This document shows positions 30,643 through 38,953 of a stretch of 64,000 nt of DNA, piece by piece. The translations under genes and the position numbers were made by a program. The DNA comes from Aggregicoccus sp. 17bor-14 (GTDB taxonomy: Bacteria; Myxococcota; Myxococcia; Myxococcales; Myxococcaceae): NCBI RefSeq assembly GCF_009659535.1, contig NZ_VJZZ01000006.1:248001-312000 (forward strand). The letters run 5' to 3'. The stretch's first letter is position 1. Each line of letters begins with the position of its first letter. Below the pieces are notes generated by a model. The model saw only the letters and a program-made list of their open reading frames with translations, was not told the origin of the DNA and did no database searches.

Positions 30643-31812
30643 ATGAAGAAAGCCTTCGAACAGAACGTGTCCCGCGCCAAGCCCCGCCTGCGCCTCGGTG
30701 CCTTCACCGAGACCGTGGAGCCGCCCGAGCCCGAGAGCGCCCCGCAGGCCGCCGCCGAGCCCGCGCCGGTCGCTGCGGCCATGGCTCCGATGGCACCGGT
30801 GGCCGCGCAGCCGCCGCTGGACCTGTCTGCCGAGGTGCGCGCCCGCATCGAGCGCGCCCGCGCCCCGCGCCCCAGCGCGAGCGAGGCGGTGGAGGCGGCC
30901 CTGCGCCAGCCCCTGCCCGAGGCGCACGCCGTCGCCGCGATGCGCGCCGAGGTCTTCAGCGAGCCGGCCCAGCCGCTGCCGGCCCCGCGCGCCCCCGGCC
31001 CCGCCTCCGCGCGCGCCCCCGCGGAGGCCCCCGCCTTTGCCGCCGCCGAGCCCGTGGCCTACGCTGCGCCTGCGCAGGCGCGTACGGACCTGCCCCCGGA
31101 GGTGGAGGTGCAGAATCCGCCCAGCCCGCGCCCCGGCTCCGACGCCGACCCCGTGCTCGACAGCGAGGCGCGGCGCGAGCGGCTGAAGGAGCGGCTCAAG
31201 GCGGTGCGCGAGAACCCCCGCCCCGAGCCCCTGCCGGCCACCGTGGCCGAGACGGGCACGCGCGCGGTGGAGCGCATCGCGAGCCTGCAGGCCGAGCTCT
31301 CCCGGGTGAAGATGCTCAACCTCACCCTCACCCAGGACCTCGAGGCGGCGCGCCGCCAGGCCGAGAAGGCCACCGAGGAGGCCCGCCTGCGCATGGACGA
31401 GGCGCGCCGGCTCACCACCGAGATGGAGGGCCGGGTGCGGCTGCTCGCGGACCTCGAGCGCGAGCTCGCGGCGCTCGAGGGCGAGCGCGACGAGGCCCTG
31501 CTCAGCCTCCAGGAGGTGCGCCAGGCGCTGCACGCCTCCGCGGACGAGAAGCTCCAGCTCGAGTCCCAGGTGGAGGAGGGCAAGCGCGCCCTCGCGGACA
31601 GCCTCTCCGAGGAGGAGCGGCTCGCCGCCGAGCTCGAGTCCGCGAAGGACGAGGCCAGCAGCCTGCACAACGCCGTGGAGGCCCTCAAGAGCGAGCGCGA
31701 CGTGCTGGCGAAGCAGGTGGCCTCGCTCACCAGCGAGCGCGCCGAGCTGCTCGAGGCCCGCAAGGCGCTCGAGGCGGTGCACCGCGCGCTGAGCCACGCC
31801 GCGGCCCGCTAG
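30643..31812 (+). CDS. pomX: PomX: coiled-coil scaffold and PomZ ATPase-activating protein
   Basis: A 389-residue protein. The N-terminal peptide MKKAFEQNVSRAKPRLRLGA carries K13 and R15, the residues known in M. xanthus to stimulate PomZ ATP hydrolysis. A disordered Ala/Pro-rich region (25-175) precedes a long coiled coil (about 205-385) that in M. xanthus forms filaments and recruits PomY. The start is fixed by the conserved peptide; the ribosome site is weak. It is last in the pomY-pomZ-pomX cluster and is followed by stacked terminators. Confidence 0.95.
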   Translation: MKKAFEQNVSRAKPRLRLGAFTETVEPPEPESAPQAAAEPAPVAAAMAPMAPVAAQPPLDLSAEVRARIERARAPRPSASEAVEAALRQPLPEAHAVAAMRAEVFSEPAQPLPAPRAPGPASARAPAEAPAFAAAEPVAYAAPAQARTDLPPEVEVQNPPSPRPGSDADPVLDSEARRERLKERLKAVRENPRPEPLPATVAETGTRAVERIASLQAELSRVKMLNLTLTQDLEAARRQAEKATEEARLRMDEARRLTTEMEGRVRLLADLERELAALEGERDEALLSLQEVRQALHASADEKLQLESQVEEGKRALADSLSEEERLAAELESAKDEASSLHNAVEALKSERDVLAKQVASLTSERAELLEARKALEAVHRALSHAAAR

Positions 31813-31856
31813 GCGGCGCGGCCCAGGCGGCCCTCCGTGTAGGTCCAGGTGTGACG

Positions 31857-31891
31857 ACGGCCCATCCCGCGAGGGATGTGGCCGTTTTTTT
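31857..31891 (+). terminator. Rho-independent terminator after pomX
   Basis: ACGGCCCATCCC, loop GCGA, then GGGATGTGGCCGT form a 12-bp stem with a single bulged T, followed by a run of seven T (31885-31891). It lies 45 bases after the pomX stop. Confidence 0.85.
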
Positions 31892-31970
31892 CTGACCGGG
31901 GTCCTTGCTGGCAGGAGCGAGCAGCCGTGCTCCACGCCAATCCCTCCACTCTGGGTCGTACGGAGGGAGC

Positions 31971-32018
31971 GGAGCTCGCCAGGATTTTCCAGAGGGTCCT
32001 GGCGGCTCCGTCTTTTTT
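31971..32018 (+). terminator. Second rho-independent terminator in tandem
   Basis: GGAGCTCGCCAGGA pairs with TCCTGGCGGCTCC (one bulged T) around a 12-base loop, and six T follow at 32013-32018. It backs up the first terminator before the convergent M48 operon. Confidence 0.8.
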
Positions 32019-32028
32019 AGTCGCTGGA

Positions 32029-32063
32029 GGGCCTCCGCCGAGCCAAAGCGCCGGCGGAGGCCC
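32029..32063. terminator. Perfect 12-bp inverted repeat between convergent operons
   Basis: GGGCCTCCGCCG and CGGCGGAGGCCC flank an 11-base loop. A short T-rich tail (CCTTTT) follows on the plus strand; the minus strand has none. It lies 9 bp past the end of the M48 protease gene and probably blocks read-through or protects transcript ends. Confidence 0.55.
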
Positions 32064-32072
32064 TTCGCCTTT

Positions 32073-33059
32073 TCAGGGGCGCTTGGCGAGGCGCGCCGCG
32101 TCCAGCTGGCCCTTGAAGGGCACGCGCGGCAGGGTGGCCCACTCCGGGTCCACGTCGCTGAACTCGCCCGCCCGCGGCTTCTGCTGCGCGAGCCACGCGC
32201 GCGCGTGCGCCTGGCGCTCGGCGTTGGGCGGGTGGTTCTTGTAGCCCGCGTCCCCCTGCGGAAGCCGTCCCAGCAGCGCGATGTACTCCTCGGGGTTGTA
32301 GCCGGCGGAGATGACCAGGGCGAGCGCGCGCTGGTCCGCGTCCAGCTCGTCGGACTGGGCGAAGCCGCCCGTGGTCACCTGCTCCACCACCTTGTCGGTG
32401 AGCTGGGTGAGCAGCCCCACGTTGCCGTCCAGGTCGAGGAAGCCGCCGGGGGCGCCGAGTGCCGAGCGGAAGGCGTCCGCCTCCGACATCGCCACGCGCG
32501 CGCCGAGCGCCGCTGCGCACTGGTTGCGCTTCACGCTCGCGTAGACGCGCAGCGCGTGGCGCTCGGTCACGTGGGCAATCTCGTGCGCGAGCACGCCGGC
32601 GAGCTGCGCCTCGTTCTGCACCGTGTCCAGGAGCCCCCGCGTCACCAGCACGTAGCCGCCGGGGCTGGACACCGCGTTCACCGCGGGGCTCTCGAGCACG
32701 CCGAAGGTCCACTCGAGCGCGGGGCGGCTGCTCTGCGCCGCGAGGTTCTTGCCCACGCGGTTCAGGTACACGGACACGGCGTTCACCTTGCCCGCGGCGC
32801 CCGGCGCCTTCGCCGGCTCGAGGAAGAGCCCGCCGCCGCGCTGCACCCAGCGCGTGGCCACCGCGCCGCCCAGCGCGTACTCCTCGGGCGCGGCCACCTT
32901 CGGGTCGCCCAGCGCCGCGCACTTCTGCGCGTCGCCCACCGTGCGCGCCCCCTCCTCCAGGTCCGCGAGGCTGAGGCTGGAGGGGTTCGCGAGCTTCTGC
33001 GCCATCTGGCAGCTGCAGAGCGCGAGCGCCGCGGCGGCCACTGCGAGCCGGGCCCTCAT
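32073..33059 (-). CDS. M48-family zinc metalloprotease lipoprotein
   Basis: A 328-residue exported protease. A signal peptide ends in LALCSC, a lipobox, so the mature protein should be lipid-anchored. The zinc motif is HEIAH in LAGVLAHEIAHVTERHALR, with the third ligand likely in SDELDADQRAL (ExxxD). The NAVSSPGGYVLVTRGLL segment is typical of M48 (BepA/LoiP-like) enzymes that check or degrade envelope proteins. ATG 33059 overlaps the stop of the SH3-like gene (ATGA), indicating translational coupling. Last gene of a four-gene minus-strand operon. Confidence 0.9.
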   Translation of the reverse strand: MRARLAVAAAALALCSCQMAQKLANPSSLSLADLEEGARTVGDAQKCAALGDPKVAAPEEYALGGAVATRWVQRGGGLFLEPAKAPGAAGKVNAVSVYLNRVGKNLAAQSSRPALEWTFGVLESPAVNAVSSPGGYVLVTRGLLDTVQNEAQLAGVLAHEIAHVTERHALRVYASVKRNQCAAALGARVAMSEADAFRSALGAPGGFLDLDGNVGLLTQLTDKVVEQVTTGGFAQSDELDADQRALALVISAGYNPEEYIALLGRLPQGDAGYKNHPPNAERQAHARAWLAQQKPRAGEFSDVDPEWATLPRVPFKGQLDAARLAKRP

Positions 33060-33613
33060 CGCGCACCTCCCGCGCTGCTGCTGCTCACGGCGGTCGCACC
33101 CGCTCCGACGACCGGCTTGAGCCCCGCCTCCTTCGCGTGCTGGGCGAGCTGCGCGTCCTGCACGCCGCGCGCGAGCTGCTCGAGCGCCTGCAGCTCCTTC
33201 ACCGCGCGGCCCGCGTCCGCGTCCTTCTCGCCCATGGCGATGACGCCGGAGGACACCGCCTTCACCGCGGCCCCCGAGTTCGCGAAGGCCTGCGCGTCCA
33301 CCTTGCCCGCATTGGGGCCCGCCACCACCTCGAGGCTGGGGGGCTGGGTGCAGAGGTTGGACTGGAAGACGTAGCCGGTGCGCCCGTCCACCGCCACCCG
33401 GTGCCACTGCTTGTTCTTCGGGTCCGCGCCCTCCCAGCGCACGGGCGTGGGCGGCTGCAGCACCGCGAGCGCATCGCCCGTGGCGCTCGGCGCCTTCATC
33501 AGGCGCGTGGTGCGCGCCTTCACGTACAGCGTGCCCCCGGGCTTCACCGCCCCGGCGCTGCCCGCGGCGCCCAGCGCCACGAGCCCCACCCACAGCCGCA
33601 TTCTCTTCTGCAT
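33056..33613 (-). CDS. Exported SH3-like domain protein
   Basis: A 185-residue protein with a cleavable signal peptide (MQKRMRLWVGLVALGAAGSAGA) and a bacterial SH3-like domain at about 25-95 (YVKARTTRLMKAPSATGDALAVL, then WHRVAVDGRTGYVFQSNL). The rest is helical and Ala-rich. Bacterial SH3 domains usually bind cell wall or proteins in the envelope. ATG 33613 was chosen because GGAGG lies nine bases upstream; an in-frame ATG at 33637 would put extra charged residues before the signal peptide. Between the cyclase and the M48 protease genes, coupled to the latter. Confidence 0.82.
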   Translation of the reverse strand: MQKRMRLWVGLVALGAAGSAGAVKPGGTLYVKARTTRLMKAPSATGDALAVLQPPTPVRWEGADPKNKQWHRVAVDGRTGYVFQSNLCTQPPSLEVVAGPNAGKVDAQAFANSGAAVKAVSSGVIAMGEKDADAGRAVKELQALEQLARGVQDAQLAQHAKEAGLKPVVGAGATAVSSSSAGGAR

Positions 33614-33638
33614 CCGGGACTTCCTCCTGCAGGTCATC

Positions 33639-36026
33639 CTACTTCTCCAGGCTCACCACTCCGTCGAAGGGCAGCGGCGGGGGCTCGGCCGCGTAGTGGC
33701 GGCAGCGCGCGAGCAGGGCGCGGCTGGGCGAGTCCTCCGCGTCGTGCCCCAGCGCCGCCTCCAACACCTGCGCCGCCTCCTCGAAGCGCGCGGCGCGGTA
33801 GAGCGCGAGCGCCTCCGCGTAGCGCGCGAGCGTGCGCCGCTTCGCCTCGGTCACGCGGGGGTCTCCCCGGAGCGCGAGCAGCTCGTACACGCTCACCGCC
33901 TCGGTCTTGCCCGCGACCCGCACGCGGTCCAGCTCGCGCGCCTCGATGTGCTCCTTCGCCTGCGCGTACGTCTCCGGGCCGATGAGGATGCTCGAGCCGT
34001 AGGCCTTGTTCGCCGCCTCCAGGCGCGCCGCCAGGTTCATCCCGTCGCCGATGGCCGTGTAGTCGAAGAGCTGCTCGCTGCCGATGTTGCCCACGAACAT
34101 CACCGCGGTGTTCACGCCGATGCGCGTGTACACGTCCGGGAGGCCATCGCGGCGGAACTCCTCGCGCAGCCGCTCCACCGCGTCGCGCACGGCGAGCGCG
34201 CCGCGGCAGGCGCGCAGCGCGTGGTCCGGCTGGCGCAGCGGCGCGCCGAAGAGGCACACCACCGCGTCCCCGATGTACTTGTCCAGGCAGGCGCCGTGCG
34301 CGAGCAGCGCGTCCGTCACGCGCGTGAGGTAGGTGTTGAGGATGCGCACCAGCGCGGCCGGGTCGTCCTTGAAGCGCTCGCTGAAGGTGCTGAAGCCGCG
34401 GATGTCCGAGAAGAAGGCGCTCACCTCGAGGCTCTCGCCGGTGAGCCGCGGCAGCTCCTTCTGCTCCACCAGCTGGTCCACCACGCTGCGCGCGAGGTAG
34501 CGGCTGAACATGGTGCGCATCCGGTCCCGCTCGCGGTTCGCGAAGAGGTGGTTGAAGGCCACCGCCGCGATGCTCGCGAGCTCGCCGGACAGCGTGGGCA
34601 GCGCGCCCAGCACGTGCAGGTGCGTGAGGCGCAGCGTGAGCCCCGTGAGCAGGAAGAAGCCGAAGAACAGCGCGAGCGGCCAGGCAATCTCCAGCAGCGT
34701 GGAGCGCACCACCGTGAGCAGCGTCGCGCTGACGAGCGCGACGCCGAGGGCGAGCAGCAGGCTCACCCACGCGGGCGCGAGCGTGATGAAGCCGTCTCCC
34801 AGCAGGTTGTCCAGCACCGCCACGTGCTTGCTCACCCCGGGCGCGTCCGGCGCGAAGGGCGTGGCCTTCACGTCCCCCAGGCCCACCGCGAAGCCGCCGA
34901 TGACCACCACCTTGTCCCGGAACAGCCCCGGCGCGAGCCCCGTGGGCTTGCCCTCCTGCCCGAGCGCCCACGCATCCAGCACCGAGACGAGCGGCACGAC
35001 GGGGGCGCGCTCCTCGAGCCGGCCCCCGTAGTCGAGCTCCGCGCTGCCGTCCGCATCGACGGCCCACTCGCGCGCGCCGAGCCGCATCCGCCCCGGGGTG
35101 AGCTCCAGCGCCTTCGCGCCGAACAGGTCCGCAGCCACCGCCACCGGCAGCGTGACGTAGCTGTTCACCCCGTCCGTGTACGCGAAGCGCGTGCGCCGCA
35201 CCCGCGCGTCCGGGTCCGCCTCCGTCTCCACCAGCCCGAAGCCCGCCACCGCGTCCAGCAGCGGCGAGATGGGCGGGGTGGGGTGGCGCGCCGCGCGCTG
35301 GCCCCCGCCCAGCGCGTAGTCGAGCAGGGGCAGCGTCCGGCCCTCCACCCGCACGGGGAAGGCGAGCGCGCGCGCTGCCGCGAGCGGGTCCGCCGCGGGC
35401 GCGAGCGCCTCCGCCGGCGCCTCCTCGAAGTCCTCCGCCCCATCGCCCGAGGCGGCCTGCGCCGGGGGAGCTGCCACTCCTGCCGAGAGGGCGGCCTGCT
35501 GCGCTCCGGGGGCCGCTCCCCGTGTGGCGGGCAGGCCGTTCACCGCATCGACGTGCGGCAGCGCCGGCGCGTCCGCGTCCGCGCTGAAGCCCAGGTAGAA
35601 GGGCAGCCCCGTGTCGCGCAGCGTCTGCGCGAGCGCGAGGTCGCTCGAGGGGTCCGTGGAGCGCTCGTCCATCACCGCGTCGAAGACGACGGCGCGCGCG
35701 CCCTCGCGGTGCAGCTGCTCGAGCACGCGCGCCCACAGCGTGCGGCTCCACGGGTAGCTGCCGAAGTTGAGCGCGTAGGTGGGGTTCGCGCGGATGAGGC
35801 CCACGCTCGTCTGGTCGATGGCCACCACCACCAGCTGCGAGGAGCGCGGCCGCCCGCCGGTGAAGGTGGTGAGCCCCTGGTCGTAGGTGCTGCGCTCCGC
35901 CGCCTGCAGCCAGCCGAGCCGCCAGCACAGGGCGGCGGCCGCGGTGGCCAGCAGCGCGATGGCGAGGACGCGCCCTGCGTTGTTGCGCAGCCGCAGTCCC
36001 AGCACCCTCGCCCGCTCGCGCGCCAC
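33639..36026 (-). CDS. CHASE2-domain class III adenylate cyclase
   Basis: A 795-residue receptor. A membrane helix (18-38) leads to a CHASE2 extracytoplasmic sensor (about 45-405, interrupted at 160-215 by an Ala/Pro insert), then three membrane helices (415-490) and a class III cyclase domain (about 525-715). Metal-binding aspartates are D541 (FFSDIRGF) and D587 (LDKYIGDAVV); K583 and T657 (FDYTAIGD) are the pair expected for a class IIIb adenylate rather than guanylate cyclase. A GTG start follows GGGAGAGG. It lies 14 bp after the preceding membrane-protein gene. It makes cAMP in response to an unknown envelope signal. Confidence 0.93.
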   Translation of the reverse strand: MARERARVLGLRLRNNAGRVLAIALLATAAAALCWRLGWLQAAERSTYDQGLTTFTGGRPRSSQLVVVAIDQTSVGLIRANPTYALNFGSYPWSRTLWARVLEQLHREGARAVVFDAVMDERSTDPSSDLALAQTLRDTGLPFYLGFSADADAPALPHVDAVNGLPATRGAAPGAQQAALSAGVAAPPAQAASGDGAEDFEEAPAEALAPAADPLAAARALAFPVRVEGRTLPLLDYALGGGQRAARHPTPPISPLLDAVAGFGLVETEADPDARVRRTRFAYTDGVNSYVTLPVAVAADLFGAKALELTPGRMRLGAREWAVDADGSAELDYGGRLEERAPVVPLVSVLDAWALGQEGKPTGLAPGLFRDKVVVIGGFAVGLGDVKATPFAPDAPGVSKHVAVLDNLLGDGFITLAPAWVSLLLALGVALVSATLLTVVRSTLLEIAWPLALFFGFFLLTGLTLRLTHLHVLGALPTLSGELASIAAVAFNHLFANRERDRMRTMFSRYLARSVVDQLVEQKELPRLTGESLEVSAFFSDIRGFSTFSERFKDDPAALVRILNTYLTRVTDALLAHGACLDKYIGDAVVCLFGAPLRQPDHALRACRGALAVRDAVERLREEFRRDGLPDVYTRIGVNTAVMFVGNIGSEQLFDYTAIGDGMNLAARLEAANKAYGSSILIGPETYAQAKEHIEARELDRVRVAGKTEAVSVYELLALRGDPRVTEAKRRTLARYAEALALYRAARFEEAAQVLEAALGHDAEDSPSRALLARCRHYAAEPPPLPFDGVVSLEK

Positions 36027-36040
36027 GGCTGCCCCTCTCC

Positions 36041-37066
36041 CTACTTCAGCGCCGTGGCCACGACCTCGGCCTGGAAGCGGCAGTCGGCGGGGCGCGCGCC
36101 GCGCACCTGCGCCACCAGCGTGCCCAGCGCCGCCTCGGCTGCCGCGAGCGCGGACTCCATGCCCTCGTCGTCCTTCGCGCGCGCCGCCAGCTCGAAGGCG
36201 CCGCTGAGCGCCTCGAGCCGCTGCGCGGCGCCGGCCGTCTGCGCGGGCACCTGGTACTCGAAGCGGGAGACGAGCGCGCCGTAGCGCTCGGTGAGCCGGT
36301 TCCAGCGCGCGAGCGTCACCTCGCTGCGCCGCCGCGCCTCGGACTCCTCCCAGCCGTCCACGCTGCGCAGCAGCGCTCCCACGCCTTCACCCGGCGGCAG
36401 CGCCGCAAGCGCCGCGCGCGCCCGCGCCGGCTGCACGCTCGCCGCGTACACCCCGGCCGCGAGCCGCAGGAAGAGTGGGCCCCCGCGTTCGGGGCCTCGC
36501 ACGCCGCGCAGCGCCTCGGCCGCGCGCGGCCAGTCCCCGCCGCGCATCGCGAGCGCCGCCGCGTTGAGCAGCGCCTGGGGCGCCTCGCGCGAGGCCTTCG
36601 GCTCGAGCGACTCGGGCCGCAGGGGCGCGGGGCACGAGGTGCACACCGCGCCGAGCGCGACCAGAACGGGGCCCGCGGCCGGGTCCACCTGGGCGTCCAG
36701 GAGCGCCGGCACGTAGGGGTCGAAGCGCAGCCGCCACTCGAGCGCCGCCCCTCCCGCGCCGAGCACCTGCACGCGGTGCTCACCTGCGGAGAGCGCGAGC
36801 ACGCCCCGCGCCTCCTCGCCGTCCACCAGGAGGCGTGCGCCGCTTCCCGCGCGCGTGCGCACCGGGGCGTGGTCCGCCTCGGGGAAGGCGCGCAGCTCCA
36901 CGCGCTCGGGGACGGCGCACTCGGCGCGCGCTGCGGCCAGTGCCTCCGGGCGCTGGGCGGCAGCACGGCGCGCGCGCACCAGCAGCAGCGCGCTCGCGGC
37001 GAGCAGCAGCGCCGCCGCACAGCACGCGCCGAGCCACCACCGGGGGCTGAGGGAGACGCCACGCAT
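36041..37066 (-). CDS. Membrane-anchored protein of unknown function
   Basis: A 341-residue protein with one N-terminal membrane helix (residues 10-31) and a long periplasmic part. Residues 65-125 read like a small beta domain (ARLLVDGEEARGVLALSAGEHRVQVLG), similar in style to PEGA-type modules. The region from 160 on is helical and Ala-rich, possibly TPR-like (ALLNAAALAMRGGDWPRAAEAL). It contains CTSC at about 141-144. First gene of the operon with the CHASE2 cyclase, so it may help sense or relay the same envelope signal (inferred). Confidence 0.75.
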   Translation of the reverse strand: MRGVSLSPRWWLGACCAAALLLAASALLLVRARRAAAQRPEALAAARAECAVPERVELRAFPEADHAPVRTRAGSGARLLVDGEEARGVLALSAGEHRVQVLGAGGAALEWRLRFDPYVPALLDAQVDPAAGPVLVALGAVCTSCPAPLRPESLEPKASREAPQALLNAAALAMRGGDWPRAAEALRGVRGPERGGPLFLRLAAGVYAASVQPARARAALAALPPGEGVGALLRSVDGWEESEARRRSEVTLARWNRLTERYGALVSRFEYQVPAQTAGAAQRLEALSGAFELAARAKDDEGMESALAAAEAALGTLVAQVRGARPADCRFQAEVVATALK

Positions 37067-37141
37067 CGAGCGGGCGACTCTAGTCCAGGGGGCCTGCGCT
37101 GTGGATCCCCCCCGGCCCCGGGGAGCGCGGGCTCAGGGGCC

Positions 37142-37612
37142 TCAGACAGGGGCCTCCGGCTCTCCGCGCTCGCGCAGTGCGCGCACGCGCAGGGCGCTCA
37201 GGTGGGCGCCGTCCGCCTCCAGCAGCCCGGCTGCGTGGCCGAGCGCCTCGTCCAGCCGGGCGAAGGTGCGCGTGGGGCAGCCGAGCGGCTGGGTGAGGAG
37301 GATGGCGCGCAGGATGATGCGGATGACGGGCGAGGTGGTGACGAAGAGCACCGCCAGGTTCCCGGTGCGCACCCGCTCCGCGTTGCGGCGCAGCCAGGCC
37401 GCGTACTGCTGGCGCTGCAGGTGGCCGACCCGGGCGTGGCGCCGCAGGTCGTAGACCATCACCCGCCGCTGTGCGCCCCGGCGCCCCCACGCGTCCAGCT
37501 GGGCGAGGTGCGCCTGCAGCTCGGCGTCCGTCGCCTCGCCCTCCCACTCGACGATGGCGAGCGGGAAGAGCGCGTCCCGGTGGCGGATGGCGGGGGCATC
37601 GGGCGGCTGCAC
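37142..37612 (-). CDS. STAS/SpoIIAA-like small protein
   Basis: A 156-residue cytoplasmic protein. The pattern strand (LFPLAIVEWEGEATDAEL), helix, strand (RRVMVYDLRRHARV), helix and strand (GNLAVLFVTTSPVIRIIL) resembles the SpoIIAA/STAS fold used in protein-protein switches. A similarly organised protein is encoded at 61529-61936. No catalytic motif is seen. It is 75 bp upstream of the membrane protein/cyclase operon on the same strand. Confidence 0.7.
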   Translation of the reverse strand: MQPPDAPAIRHRDALFPLAIVEWEGEATDAELQAHLAQLDAWGRRGAQRRVMVYDLRRHARVGHLQRQQYAAWLRRNAERVRTGNLAVLFVTTSPVIRIILRAILLTQPLGCPTRTFARLDEALGHAAGLLEADGAHLSALRVRALRERGEPEAPV

Positions 37613-37651
37613 GCCCTTCTTCTAACCCGCCCTCCGCGCCGGCGCGCGCCC

Positions 37652-37834
37652 CTAGTTGCGCAGCTTCGAGGGCTTGGGCGGGTTGAGCGCCAGCACCGCC
37701 GCGAAGTAGCGCGCCTGGCCCTCGTTGGCGCAGCGGAACTCCTGCACCGCGCCGCCGGCGAGCCGCACCCGCACCAGCCAGCCTTCCTTCTCCTGCTTCA
37801 CCGCACCCGCTGCCGCTGCCGCGTCCGTCACCAT
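37652..37834 (-). CDS. Small 60-residue protein of unknown function
   Basis: A short reading frame encoding 60 residues with a plausible two-strand-plus-helix pattern (EGWLVRVRLAGGAVQEFRC, then NEGQARYFAAVLAL). No family is recognised. It is 39 bp upstream of the STAS-like gene on the same strand, so the two may be cotranscribed. Coding character is supported by its balanced composition in an area where chance frames are mostly Arg/Ala/Pro. Confidence 0.55.
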   Translation of the reverse strand: MVTDAAAAAGAVKQEKEGWLVRVRLAGGAVQEFRCANEGQARYFAAVLALNPPKPSKLRN

Positions 37835-38038
37835 GGTCGTGTGCCCTCCCCCTGCGCTGAGCCTTCCCTGAGCAGCCGGCGTGCCAGCCCCTTCTGCCAG
37901 GCGTTCCGGGCGCTTGGCGGCGCGGGCGGGGCGGTGGCAGTAGTTTTTGCCGTCAGGTGTGGCGCGGGCGCCACAGGTCGGCGTGTCGGGTGCGTGTTCG
38001 AAGGTGGAAAGCGGGCCCCGGCCGCGAGGGAGGTGCGG

Positions 38039-38482
38039 ATGGCGGAGCTGGTGCTGCTGGTGGGCCTGCAGGCCGCGGGCAAGACGCGCTTCGTCCAGGA
38101 GCGGCTCGCGGCCACCCACCTGCACCTGAGCAAGGATCACTGGCCGAACGCGCGCCGGCGTGAGGCGCGGCTGCGCCGCCTGCTCGCCGAGGCGCTCGCC
38201 AGGGGACGGAGCGTGGTGGTGGACAACACGAGTCCCACCGCGGCCGACCGCGCGCCGCTCATCGCCATTGCCCGCGCGCACGGGGCGCGCGTGGTGGGGC
38301 TGTTCTTCGCGCAGCGGCTCGCGGGCTGCCTCGCGCGCAACGCAGAACGCACGGGGCGCGCGCGCGTGAGCGACGAGGCGCTCTGCATCACCGCGGCGCG
38401 CCTGCGCCCGCCCACCCTCGCCGAGGGCTTCGACGCGCTCTACCGGGTGCGGTGGGTGGAGGGGGGCTTCACGCTCGTCTAG
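38039..38482 (+). CDS. Small P-loop kinase-like protein (polynucleotide-kinase-type AAA_33)
   Basis: A 147-residue ATP-binding protein. Walker A is GLQAAGKT (9-16, K15); after a lid-like Arg-rich helix comes VVVDNTSPTAADRAPLIAIA, the second motif of the PNKP/AAA_33 group, and then CLARNAERTGRARV with the Arg residues expected to contact ATP. Relatives phosphorylate polynucleotides or small metabolites; many are uncharacterised. GGGAGG lies six bases before ATG 38039. It is convergent with the basic histone-like gene, 3 bp apart. Confidence 0.85.
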   Translation: MAELVLLVGLQAAGKTRFVQERLAATHLHLSKDHWPNARRREARLRRLLAEALARGRSVVVDNTSPTAADRAPLIAIARAHGARVVGLFFAQRLAGCLARNAERTGRARVSDEALCITAARLRPPTLAEGFDALYRVRWVEGGFTLV

Positions 38483-38485
38483 GAG

Positions 38486-38848
38486 CTAGGAGCGGCGGCT
38501 GCTCTTCTTCGCGGCGCGCTTGCGCGTGGCACCGCCGCCCGCACGCTTGCTGCGCGTGGCCGCGGCCTTCTTCGCGCTCGCCTTGCGCGCGGCCGCCGGA
38601 CGCTTGGCCGCCGCGCGGCCGCCCTTCGGCCCACCCTTGGCGCCGCCCTTCTTCGCCGGCGCGCGGTTCGTGGCCTTGCCGCGCCCCGAGCCGCTCTTCT
38701 TGCCGCCGCCGGTGGTCTTGTTCACCGTGGCCCACGCGCGTGCCTCGGCCTTCTTCTCGGGCACGCCGCGCTTCTCGTAGCCCTCCTCGATGTGCTCGGC
38801 CATGCGCTTCTGCTTGTCCGTGTACGCCGACTTGTCTCCACGTGCCAT
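38486..38848 (-). CDS. Histone-H1-like basic protein with conserved N-terminal domain
   Basis: A 120-residue highly basic protein. Residues 1-52 (MARGDKSAYTDKQKRMAEHI, then EKKAEARAWATVNKTTGGGK) form a compact domain found in many proteobacterial proteins often labelled plasmid stabilisation protein. Residues 53-120 are Lys/Arg/Ala/Gly-rich repeats (AKRPAAARKASAKKAAATR), like the tail of eukaryotic histone H1. Non-specific DNA or RNA binding and nucleoid compaction are likely (inferred from composition). Confidence 0.85.
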   Translation of the reverse strand: MARGDKSAYTDKQKRMAEHIEEGYEKRGVPEKKAEARAWATVNKTTGGGKKSGSGRGKATNRAPAKKGGAKGGPKGGRAAAKRPAAARKASAKKAAATRSKRAGGGATRKRAAKKSSRRS

Positions 38849-38953
38849 GCGTGCGGCCTCCTGGTGAGGCAGGCTCGCGCGCGCGCAGGCCCGCCGCGGT
38901 GCAAGCTAGGCACGGCGCTGCACGTCCGGAAGTCGCGTCACTGCGTCACTGCC

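Noticed and set aside
36776-38038. A long plus-strand upstream extension of the P-loop kinase
   Set aside because: The extra 421 codons are antisense to three minus-strand genes and have no domain-like sequence; a strong ribosome site precedes ATG 38039.
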